A DNA stretch of 42,811 nt from a virus: IMG/VR virus record IMGVR_UViG_3300006929_000032, positions 1 to 42,811 of that record; one strand, given 5' to 3'. The notes under the pieces were generated by a model that searched no databases, was not told the DNA's origin, and saw only the letters and a program-made list of their open reading frames with translations. Made by a program: the position numbers and the translations under genes. Shown here piece by piece: positions 1 through 4,625 of the stretch (positions within the stretch are counted from its first letter, which is position 1; each line of letters starts with the position of its first letter).

Positions 1-17
1 ATTAAACCTTTTTTCAT
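1..17 (-). CDS. Start of a gene truncated by the left edge
   Basis: A minus-strand ATG at 17-15 follows a strong ribosome site (AAAGGAG, about 24-30), and the next codons read MKKGL before the window ends. If the two ends of the window are contiguous, the frame continues without a stop (next codons M K T R N S E I N) straight into the zinc-finger gene ending at 42553, whose own ATG at 42786 has no clear ribosome site. The start is well supported. The joining across the ends is inference. Confidence 0.6.
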
Positions 18-49
18 AGGTTTCTCCTTTTTATTTAATAAAAATCTGT

Positions 50-138
50 ATTAAATGAGAGCCGTGCTAGTCCGCCACGTATGACTAGTTTTCAGTGGAT
101 TTACATCTCTGAGGCTAATATCTTGACTCTCATTTAAT
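50..138 (-). ncRNA. Structured element 1 of tandem array
   Basis: A perfect 12-bp stem joins 50-61 and 127-138 (ATTAAATGAGAG and its complement). Inside, CTAGTC (67-72) pairs with GACTAG (83-88). The loop of that hairpin contains CCAC (75-78), complementary to GTGG at 95-98, so an H-type pseudoknot is possible. AGCC (60-63) and GGCT (113-116) give an alternative pairing. Its 89-nt length is tRNA-like, but I find no T-loop, anticodon arm or CCA end. The strand is assumed from the surrounding minus genes. Function unknown. Confidence 0.45.
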
Positions 139-140
139 TT

Positions 141-210
141 ATTGAGCCAGTGTCATGCTCTATCCGTAGTTAACTACTGATATCTCGGTTGCAGTTTCTA
201 CTGACTCAAT
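141..210 (-). ncRNA. Structured element 2 of tandem array
   Basis: An 11-bp stem joins 141-151 (ATTGAGCCAGT) and 200-210. The single imperfect pair (147/204) is a C-A mismatch if the plus strand is transcribed but a G-U wobble on the minus strand, which favours a minus-strand RNA. Inside is GTAG-TTAA-CTAC (166-177). CAGT/ACTG (192-203) would compete with the outer stem. It is 70 nt long and starts 3 nt from element 1. No tRNA hallmarks. Confidence 0.45.
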
Positions 211-211
211 T

Positions 212-309
212 GTTTGGGAGTGTCAAACAGGGTATAACAAAGGACACGGTATGAAAGCCGTAAAGAAAACCCTCGGCTGACCTCACGGTATCAACTCTCC
301 ACTCCCGAA
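212..309 (-). ncRNA. Structured element 3 of tandem array
   Basis: A perfect 7-bp stem GGGAGTG/CACTCCC (216-222 and 300-306) can be extended by three pairs (213-215 with 307-309) if plus-strand RNA is considered, so orientation evidence here conflicts with element 2. Nested inside are AGGGT/ACCCT (229-233, 269-273) and ACGG/CCGT (246-249, 258-261). AGCCG (256-260) is also complementary to CGGCT (274-278), giving a switch or pseudoknot option. ACGGTAT occurs twice (246-252, 285-291). Confidence 0.4.
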
Positions 310-312
310 GTA

Positions 313-421
313 TAAATGAGAGCCTCACATATTCCTTTGCGACAGAGCAACCATATTTCAGGTAATCCAACTTTCGTTGGCTCATTCTCGACTTACAGGA
401 CCAGTTGTTGGCTCTCATTTA
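313..421 (-). ncRNA. Structured element 4 of tandem array
   Basis: A perfect 12-bp stem joins 313-324 (TAAATGAGAGCC) and 410-421. Nine of its bases (AAATGAGAG) are the same as in the closing stem of element 1. Internal hairpins are CCAAC/GTTGG (367-371, 376-380; loop GAAA in minus orientation, a GNRA tetraloop) and TTGC/GCAA (337-340, 347-350). The GNRA loop in minus sense supports minus transcription. Unknown family. Confidence 0.45.
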
Positions 422-516
422 ATTGGCTAGCAATTGAAATATATTGCATACAACCTAGACTTATTCATCTTATTAAAATAAGATTTAGAACGTTTAAAAC
501 GTAAGCTAGCCCAATT
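421..516 (-). ncRNA. Structured element 5 of tandem array, cloverleaf-like
   Basis: An 11-bp stem with one bulged base joins 421-431 and 505-516 (AATTGGCTAGC against GCTAGCCCAATT). Three hairpins sit inside, giving a cloverleaf outline: CAAT/ATTG (431-434, 443-446), ATCTTATT/AATAAGAT (467-474, 477-484) and ACGTTT/AAACGT (490-495, 497-502). Arm and loop sizes do not fit a tRNA on either strand. It shares its edge base with element 4. Confidence 0.45.
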
Positions 517-554
517 TACTAATTGATACTTGTGTTTATAAGGACAATAAGCCA

Positions 555-839
555 TTAAAATCTCGCTTTCTTATTGTTCTTTGCTATTTCTTGAGTCATT
601 CCTTCAATGATTTCATTTTCATAGCTTTTAAACCATTCAATGACATTTGCCCAAGATTTCTTACCTTTGCAATGGTATACTAACTCTTTATTATTACCTT
701 TTAAATAAATGGATACTATACCTTCATCAACATCAGTTAAACTAACTAATTCATATGCTACTATTTCAGTTAGTTTAATCCTTGTCTCTATTTCTTCTGT
801 TGAAATAGTTAATATTCCTAAAATTATACTAAAATACAT
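555..839 (-). CDS. Hypothetical protein, 94 aa
   Basis: I do not recognise a family. The first 15 residues are hydrophobic (MYFSIILGILTIS), then the chain turns charged, with a lysine-rich C-terminus. It looks like a small mixed alpha/beta protein with a weak N-terminal hydrophobic stretch. Its ATG overlaps the stop codon of the preceding gene (TAATG at 839), so it is translationally coupled in a minus-strand operon with the genes at 839-1000 and 997-1224. It is the last coding gene before the structured array. Confidence 0.7.
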   Translation of the reverse strand: MYFSIILGILTISTEEIETRIKLTEIVAYELVSLTDVDEGIVSIYLKGNNKELVYHCKGKKSWANVIEWFKSYENEIIEGMTQEIAKNNKKARF

Positions 840-1000
840 TATTTATCCTTTCTTTTAGTTATAATTATTCTTTTATCGCCATCTAATTCATCATAATCTA
901 TATTAAATTTATCACTTATTGTAAAGCCTGCTATTGTTAACATACTTTGCACTATGTGATATGTATCTTCTATATAACCACCTTTAAATGTTACTTTCAT
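839..1000 (-). CDS. Hypothetical protein, 53 aa
   Basis: A short frame starts MKVTFKGGYIEDTYHIV and ends with a basic tail (ITKRKDK). It is preceded by AAAGGAGACTAA, an ideal ribosome site, and overlaps both neighbours: its ATGA overlaps the stop of the upstream gene (997-1224) and its stop overlaps the ATG of the downstream one. This stop-start chaining is the main evidence that it is a gene. Function unknown. Confidence 0.7.
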   Translation of the reverse strand: MKVTFKGGYIEDTYHIVQSMLTIAGFTISDKFNIDYDELDGDKRIIITKRKDK

Positions 1001-1224
1001 TTAGTCTCCTTTTCTTTTATTTTTAGTGTTGTTTTGACTCCAAATTCTACATCCCAACTAATCCATTCTAATACATTACAATATGCTTGATATTCTACAT
1101 CATCCTCAATAAAATTCTCATCAGTTACACCATGCTTTTGTTCATATCTATCAGTGTATTCTTTTATTCTTTCATATACTCTTATTAATGCACTTGCTAA
1201 TTTTTCTTCTGGTTTATTACTCAT
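997..1224 (-). CDS. Hypothetical helical protein, 75 aa
   Basis: The protein is charged and mostly helical (EEKLASALIRVYERIKEY), with two tryptophans in a WISWDVEFG segment. An AAAGGAGAAAG ribosome site lies just upstream of the ATG. It is the first gene of a three-gene overlapping minus-strand operon. The next non-coding interval upstream (1225-1404) holds a pseudoknot-like element, so this operon could carry that RNA as its leader. Family unknown. Confidence 0.75.
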   Translation of the reverse strand: MSNKPEEKLASALIRVYERIKEYTDRYEQKHGVTDENFIEDDVEYQAYCNVLEWISWDVEFGVKTTLKIKEKETK

Positions 1225-1261
1225 TCTTTCTCCTTTGTTAGTTTATTATTAATTGCTTTTC

Positions 1262-1391
1262 AATGTATAGGCACATAAGAAAACCTATACATTTACTCTA
1301 TCATATCGTCATATGAAACCATCTCGTGATTCGTGTTTCTGTATGACATCATACAGCCCAATTCCTTTATATATGGGTAGTCATCTTATGT
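1262..1391 (-). ncRNA. Pseudoknot-closed structured RNA candidate
   Basis: A perfect 10-bp hairpin (AATGTATAGG 1262-1271 with 1284-1293) has a 12-nt loop. Eight loop bases, ACATAAGA (1273-1280), are exactly complementary to TCTTATGT at 1384-1391, closing a pseudoknot around three more hairpins: CATAT-CGTC-ATATG (1302-1315), CTGTATGA/TCATACAG (1339-1356) and CCCA/TGGG (1357-1377). The element fills the gap between the small gene ending at 1405 and the gene starting at 1224. Strand assumed minus. No family recognised. Confidence 0.5.
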
Positions 1392-1404
1392 TTTTGATGG
1401 AATT

Positions 1405-1527
1405 TTATTTACATTTACTTTTACCATAAATATTGTTACAATTATTTAATGCAATATCATCTTTAGAATAAATATTCCATACTTTACCACAATTATCACA
1501 ATATGCTTTGCCTTTTGATTCTACCAT
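1405..1527 (-). CDS. Small cysteine-rich (zinc-binding-like) protein, 40 aa
   Basis: The reading frame begins MVESKGKAYCDNCGKVW and contains CDNC followed by two more cysteines near the end (NNC, SKCK). This four-cysteine spacing would suit a small zinc ribbon. The ATG overlaps the stop of the upstream gene as TAATG (1525-1529), which strongly supports the start. The downstream edge abuts the pseudoknot-like element at 1262-1391. A regulatory or nucleic-acid-binding role is possible but not shown. Confidence 0.65.
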   Translation of the reverse strand: MVESKGKAYCDNCGKVWNIYSKDDIALNNCNNIYGKSKCK

Positions 1528-1670
1528 TATGCTACTCCTTTTATAGTTAAAGTGCGAAATAATCCATGACCAAAATATGCTCGTGCCTTACTTAATACTT
1601 TTCTCATGCTTTTGTTTGTTACTACTATGTAGATTGAATTGTCTATGCTTTTTATTGTGTATTCTTTCAT
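1527..1670 (-). CDS. Small basic hypothetical protein, 47 aa
   Basis: The sequence starts MKEYTIKSIDNSIYIVVTN and is followed by a basic segment (KSMRKVLSKARAYFGHG). AAGGAG sits 6 nt before the ATG. It overlaps the 3' end of the gene at 1588-1755 by 83 nt in another frame, and its stop is shared with the ATG of the 40-aa cysteine protein. It looks like a small alpha/beta protein. Family unknown. Confidence 0.65.
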   Translation of the reverse strand: MKEYTIKSIDNSIYIVVTNKSMRKVLSKARAYFGHGLFRTLTIKGVA

Positions 1671-1755
1671 TCCTAACTCCTTTGTTTAGTTTAATTTCAT
1701 TTTCTATAAATACATCTACTTTATCTAATAGATAATCTAGTTCTATGTTTGTCAT
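1588..1755 (-). CDS. Small hypothetical protein, 55 aa
   Basis: A strong ribosome site (AAAGGAG, 7-nt spacing) precedes the ATG. The N-terminus (MTNIELDYLLDKVDVFIENE) is a charged helix and the C-terminal half is very basic (His/Lys/Arg). The second half overlaps the start of the next gene out of frame. The composition there may partly reflect the other frame, so the true length is the uncertain point. Function unknown. Confidence 0.5.
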   Translation of the reverse strand: MTNIELDYLLDKVDVFIENEIKLNKGVRNERIHNKKHRQFNLHSSNKQKHEKSIK

Positions 1756-1770
1756 TTATTTACTCCTTTA

Positions 1771-1830
1771 AATAAAGATAACAGAGAGGACTTATTGACT
1801 TTGCCTCTCTATTACCTTATTATCTTTATT
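1771..1830 (-). ncRNA. Long two-segment hairpin
   Basis: A perfect 11-bp stem AATAAAGATAA (1771-1781) with TTATCTTTATT (1820-1830) encloses a perfect 7-bp stem AGAGAGG (1783-1789) with CCTCTCT (1804-1810), leaving a 14-nt loop and a small asymmetric internal loop. It sits directly upstream of the ribosome site of the 55-aa gene on the minus strand. It could be a processed 5' leader, a regulatory hairpin or another member of the structured set. Confidence 0.45.
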
Positions 1831-1865
1831 CATTAGTCTTCTAACTACCATTTACTAGTATATGA

Positions 1866-2022
1866 TAGACCTCAAGACATTGATATTTATATGCTACTAT
1901 ATCATTAAGAGGTTTTGTTATTGTTAACTTACTGCTTTTATCAGTCTTTTGCTATTTATCTAGACATCATCTAGTAGACCTCAAAGACACAATTTGTATT
2001 ACAGTATTTAGAGGTTTTTTTT
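1866..2022. repeat. Two related hairpins sharing TAGACCTCAA arms
   Basis: TAGACCTCAA(A)GACA occurs at about 1867-1880 and 1975-1989. In each copy ACCTC pairs with a downstream GAGGT (1869-1873 with 1909-1913; 1978-1982 with 2011-2015), and each is followed by a T run on the plus strand (8 T after the second). The first copy has an inner TGATAT/ATATCA stem (1881-1886, 1899-1904). A separate hairpin CTAGA/TCTAG (1960-1974) lies between them. The plus-strand T tracts resemble terminators, but no plus-strand gene precedes them. Confidence 0.35.
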
Positions 2023-2185
2023 GAGTTTTATTTACCATACCATTGATTTGTCTCCCTAATGGACTGTTAGTTATTGCATATTGCTTGCTCCATTTACATC
2101 AATATACATTAAAAAAACTTTTTATGAAACGAAGTGAATAAAAAGCAATAAAAAAAAATTTACCCTTTAAACATCAATAAAACTA

Positions 2186-2320
2186 GAAGATAGGGCAGGT
2201 TACCACCGCACATCTTAGCAATAGAAACTAATCTATTACCGCAGTTAGCGTAGTATATATTCTACAACGGTGCATTATCCACTAAATGGCTTTTTGCGTA
2301 TCCTGCTAGCACCTATCTTC
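2186..2320 (-). ncRNA. 135-nt multi-helix structured RNA candidate
   Basis: Stacked helices enclose the element: GAAGATAGG/CCTATCTTC (2186-2194, 2312-2320), then GCAGG/CCTGC (2195-2199, 2302-2306; extendable past one mismatch), then CACCG/CGGTG (2204-2208, 2268-2272). Inside are AATAGA/TCTATT (2220-2225, 2232-2237) and GTAG/CTAC (2250-2253, 2262-2265). This is a multi-branched layout, clearly non-random by eye. No ribosome site or gene adjoins it directly. Strand assumed minus. Family unknown. Confidence 0.5.
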
Positions 2321-2385
2321 TTTACCAAAACTAGATAGTTGACAAATAGTTATGGATATAAACACTTACTTTTATGTATTACTTA

Positions 2386-2429
2386 ATTAATAAAAAAGAA
2401 TAAAGGCACGCATAAATACGCACCTTTAT
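2386..2429 (-). terminator. Intrinsic terminator for the 2441-2758 gene
   Basis: In minus sense, ATAAAGG (2429-2423) pairs with CCTTTAT (2406-2400). The stem continues inward through six further pairs, including three G-U wobbles, to a TTTA loop. A T-rich tract (TTCTTTTTT) follows at once. The wobbles would be A-C mismatches on the plus strand, so the element is directional. It starts 12 nt after the stop of the upstream minus gene and implies a separate promoter for the small genes and RNAs further left. Confidence 0.65.
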
Positions 2430-2440
2430 CCCTATTAAAC

Positions 2441-2758
2441 TTATTTAGATGTGAAACTATTCAAAGCATCTAAAGCATTAGCACCTTGTTGAATTACTAT
2501 AGAAGGTGTATAATCCTTCTTTTGATGCAAAGCCTCCCTCATATCACTATCTCTAGTGGATTCCTTTGCTTCCCAACCTTCAGGCAACAAAGTTTGAACA
2601 TCTGCAACACTAATTAAACTAGCAAGATGCCAAGGGATGAAGACAGATAACCTAACAGTATTACCATCTTTATCTTTTTCTTCCCAAATCTTACATTGAG
2701 TTTTAAGACAGATACCTACTTTAACTAACCCATTATATAATTTACTCCAGTCTACCAT
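2441..2758 (-). CDS. Hypothetical protein, 105 aa
   Basis: This is the first gene of the minus arm, transcribed away from the divergent control region, with an AAAGGAGTAAACT ribosome site. The protein starts MVDWSKLYNGLVKVGICLK and has a compact central part with several tryptophans (CKIWEEKDKDG, IPWHLASLISVADV, LPEGWEAKE) and a polar Ser/Asn-rich C-terminus. It is followed by its own terminator, so it is monocistronic, as expected of an early or regulatory gene. I cannot assign a family. Confidence 0.75.
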   Translation of the reverse strand: MVDWSKLYNGLVKVGICLKTQCKIWEEKDKDGNTVRLSVFIPWHLASLISVADVQTLLPEGWEAKESTRDSDMREALHQKKDYTPSIVIQQGANALDALNSFTSK

Positions 2759-2805
2759 AGTTTACTCCTTTTATTATTTAATTTAAAAACTATGACTAAC
2801 AGTGG

Positions 2806-2829
2806 TTGTAATCACTTTAGTGATTACAA
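2806..2829. promoter_or_regulatory. Perfect 24-bp palindrome, operator candidate
   Basis: TTGTAATCACT (2806-2816) and AGTGATTACAA (2819-2829) are exact complements separated by TT. Perfect symmetry with a 2-bp centre is typical of a dimeric repressor or activator site. It lies about 48 bp upstream of the start of the minus gene at 2758 and about 310 bp upstream of the first plus gene. As RNA it would be a tight hairpin. No candidate regulator is recognised in the window. Confidence 0.5.
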
Positions 2830-2830
2830 T

Positions 2831-2891
2831 GTACCCATGGTTCGAAAATCAACGAAGAACGATGGGTGGCACCCTAATTTTCGATGGGTAC
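2831..2891. other. Long imperfect stem-loop next to the palindrome
   Basis: GTACCCAT (2831-2838) pairs with 2884-2891 and CGAAAAT (2843-2849) with 2877-2883, leaving a 4-nt bulge (2839-2842). Inside is a GGGT-GGC-ACCC hairpin (2864-2874). The element begins one base after the palindrome. It resembles the closed elements of the left arm in size and design, so it may be another structured RNA or a leader of a divergent transcript. Confidence 0.4.
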
Positions 2892-2989
2892 CGTGCACTG
2901 TATACCTCACACACGCATTCTCAACCTATTTTTTTGAAAATGGTTATTTCTCCTCGAGAGTATAAAAAAGGCTTGGAAAATATTTTTTT

Positions 2990-3018
2990 TTGATTATATT
3001 TATATAGGTATATATAGA
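2990..3018 (+). promoter_or_regulatory. Candidate promoter for the plus arm
   Basis: TTGATT (2990-2995) and TATAGA (3013-3018) are spaced 17 bp, a plausible sigma70-like arrangement upstream of the structural genes. The -10 box is embedded in the AGGTATA repeat cluster. The region is so AT-rich that chance matches are common. Confidence 0.3.
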
Positions 3019-3035
3019 GGTATAAGTAAGGTATA
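3006..3035 (+). repeat. Three AGGTATA repeats at helical-turn spacing
   Basis: AGGTATA occurs at 3006-3012, 3018-3024 and 3029-3035, so start-to-start distances are 12 and 11 bp and all copies face the same side of the helix. A related ATAGGTATC lies further downstream, near 3077. The pattern suits a cooperative activator site, a phage-specific promoter element or short iterons. Confidence 0.4.
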
Positions 3036-3139
3036 TACTTAGTTTAGACTAAAAGGCAAGTATTTTCTTGTATCTTATAGGTATCTATAGTTAAATTAGA
3101 GGTAGGTTATAACTGTAATTAAGCTTAATAGGAGTAAAA

Positions 3140-3700
3140 ATGGCATTATTTGATAAATTAAAAGCTAAAAGAGCAGCAGGTCAAGGTATCTTTGGAAAAC
3201 AAGATGGATTTGGCTCTGGAAGAGGTGCTCTTAGCGGTATAGGCAGGCATTGGGAGAAGAAACAGAGACCCATGGCTGCACGTAGAGGAGATTGGAAGGA
3301 AGGAAAGGGCTGGTTTTCCAGGATAGGTGGAAAAGGCTTAGGTTTTATGGGTGGATTTGGTACAGGAGAAGGCAATTTAGCCAGATTATTTAGACCAGGT
3401 CAGTTTGATAATGTAGACCCTAATGCAAGATTTAAGGGTGAGAAGCTTCCCAGGGACATGAAAGAAGATATAGACATGTGGGAACACTGGAAAAGAGTCT
3501 ATGATGATATGATGCTAGGGGAAAATACAGATGTTTATTCGAGCGTTTTAGGTGGAGGTGAACTTAGTGGTGGAAGCAATCCGTATGCTACTTTTGACCC
3601 TTTAGATGCGGCTTGGAAAAACGAATCGGGAGCAGAACCTGGTGAATATACACAAGAGTTTACAGAAGACAATTTAGACTACGACCCATATCTTAAATAA
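3140..3700 (+). CDS. Gly/Lys-rich hypothetical protein, 186 aa
   Basis: The first gene of the plus arm, with a good ribosome site (AATAGGAGTAAAA). The N-terminal half is basic and glycine-rich (repeated GxG and FGxG patterns, RRGDWKEGKGWF), and the C-terminal half is acidic. The last ~40 residues contain LDAAWKNESG and FTEDNLDYDPYLK, which match the start of the next protein (LLGAAWNSGN, ITEDDLGYD), so the two products share a motif. Position ahead of terminase suggests a virion or packaging-associated role, but no family is recognised. Confidence 0.75.
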   Translation: MALFDKLKAKRAAGQGIFGKQDGFGSGRGALSGIGRHWEKKQRPMAARRGDWKEGKGWFSRIGGKGLGFMGGFGTGEGNLARLFRPGQFDNVDPNARFKGEKLPRDMKEDIDMWEHWKRVYDDMMLGENTDVYSSVLGGGELSGGSNPYATFDPLDAAWKNESGAEPGEYTQEFTEDNLDYDPYLK

Positions 3701-3709
3701 GGAGTAACT

Positions 3710-4624
3710 ATGAGCAACAATCTTTTAGGTGCGGCTTGGAATTCTGGTAATTCTAATATTATTACTGAAGATGACCTAGGTTATGATTTAACGCTAGGAA
3801 ATACTAATAATAGTCAGTTTTCACAGCCAGTAAATGATGTTGGCGGTGATAATGCTTGGAACGCAAGTTTTCAGAGTAATAATAATCAAACAGGGATTCC
3901 TACTAATTCAACGGAAATATATGAATCTAACTTTATAGGGAATACTGATGGTTCTGGAAAGAGCGATTGGGAGCTTTCTTTAGAAGATGATGGTACAACA
4001 AATGATAAAAGTAACGAATGGGCTAGTAGTCTTGAAGCAACAGATGATAATCCTAATCCCTATGAAGATGCTGAGGAAATATATGCTAATAGTATGAAAA
4101 TAGAGACAAATTCTTTAAATAGTAATAAGAAGAATGACGATTCTAATGTTAATCAATGGGGCGTAGATATGTCTATATACGACCCTGTTGTAGCAGAAGA
4201 TTCAGATAATGATGATAATTCTGTTTCAGAAAATAACAATCTAAATGTAAACAAATATGGAGTGGATATGTCCATATATGACCCAGTTTTAGATACTGGT
4301 GATGGTGGAGATGATGACGATTCAGGCGACGATGATGGTGATGAAGAGATTGAGAAAGAATGGGAAGATATGGATTCAAGAGAGAGAATGATGCATGTTT
4401 TAGGTCAGGTGGGTTCTGGCGCTCAAGGTGCTAAAGATGAAGAACTTATGAGAAATATGGGTGGAGGAGTACATCATTATCCAAGAGCAGCTCAATCTAG
4501 TGGTGGAAGCGGTTATAACTTTGTAGATATATCACAACCTTTTGAAATGCCTTCTATGTTTAGTCAAGGCTTAACGGGACTATATAATTCAGAATATCAA
4601 AAAATGCTAGAAGGATTGAAATAA
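3710..4624 (+). CDS. Acidic, Asn/Asp-rich repeat protein, 304 aa
   Basis: A low-complexity acidic protein with a recurring short motif, tryptophan or tyrosine followed closely by serine: AAWNS (W10), AWNAS (W50), DWELS (W87), EWASS (W104), QWGVDMS (W150) and KYGVDMS (Y183). The last two belong to a near-exact repeat GVDMSIYDPV (151-160, 184-193). A run of Asp/Gly follows (about 197-213), and the C-terminal ~80 residues look more ordered. It shares its motif with the preceding gene and is preceded by AAGGAGTAACT. Possible scaffold-like, tether or internal protein. Unassigned. Confidence 0.75.
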   Translation: MSNNLLGAAWNSGNSNIITEDDLGYDLTLGNTNNSQFSQPVNDVGGDNAWNASFQSNNNQTGIPTNSTEIYESNFIGNTDGSGKSDWELSLEDDGTTNDKSNEWASSLEATDDNPNPYEDAEEIYANSMKIETNSLNSNKKNDDSNVNQWGVDMSIYDPVVAEDSDNDDNSVSENNNLNVNKYGVDMSIYDPVLDTGDGGDDDDSGDDDGDEEIEKEWEDMDSRERMMHVLGQVGSGAQGAKDEELMRNMGGGVHHYPRAAQSSGGSGYNFVDISQPFEMPSMFSQGLTGLYNSEYQKMLEGLK

Positions 4625-4625
4625 T

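Larger units (their letters stand above)
18..554. other. 537-bp non-coding interval with structured elements
   Basis: This gap between the minus-strand genes ending at 555 and starting at 17 has no credible gene. It holds five consecutive elements, each bounded by an inverted repeat and separated by 0-6 nt, laid out like a tRNA array (listed individually below). Bases 18-49 are the ribosome site and AT-rich leader of the next gene. Bases 517-554 are AT-rich with no feature I can identify. Confidence 0.75.
1756..2440. other. 685-bp gene-free interval with hairpins
   Basis: There is no credible coding frame. From low to high coordinate it holds a strong nested hairpin (1771-1830), two related hairpins with TAGACCTCAA arms (about 1866-1913 and 1975-2015), a CTAGA/TCTAG hairpin (1960-1974), an unstructured AT-rich part (about 2023-2185), a 135-nt multi-helix element (2186-2320) and a minus-strand terminator (2386-2429). 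Confidence 0.7.
2759..3139. promoter_or_regulatory. Divergent intergenic control region
   Basis: These 381 bp separate the two diverging arms and must hold promoters for both. From left to right there is a perfect 24-bp palindrome, an adjacent long imperfect stem, a stretch without clear structure, a T-run, three AGGTATA repeats, and the AATAGGAG ribosome site of the first plus gene. A small reading frame at 2802-2993 runs through the palindrome and stem and is not convincing as a gene. Confidence 0.6.

Noticed and set aside
206-504. Reading frames at 206-418 (minus) and 316-504 (plus)
   Set aside because: They run through the inverted repeats of the structured array, have no ribosome site and no protein-like composition.
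50-516. A tRNA array
   Set aside because: Length and spacing fit, but on both strands I find no T-loop (TTCRA-type), no 7-nt anticodon loop on a 5-bp stem in the right place and no CCA end. Kept as unknown structured elements.
1866-2022. Short CRISPR-like repeat array
   Set aside because: Only two imperfect copies with hairpin symmetry and no spacer-repeat periodicity.
50-2320. Known self-cleaving ribozymes (hammerhead, twister) or a group I intron
   Set aside because: No CUGAUGA/GAAA hammerhead core, no recognisable twister core, and no flanking interrupted gene for an intron.
2339-2362. Plus-strand promoter TTGACA with TATAAA
   Set aside because: Boxes are only 12 bp apart and there is no plus-strand gene downstream before the divergent region.
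2802-2993. Plus-strand frame in the divergent control region
   Set aside because: It spans the perfect palindrome and the long stem, lacks a ribosome site and looks like chance.
4173-4379. His/Leu-rich minus frame opposite the acidic repeat protein
   Set aside because: It is the complement of the GAT/GAC-rich Asp run (giving His/Leu-type codons), a shadow of the real gene.
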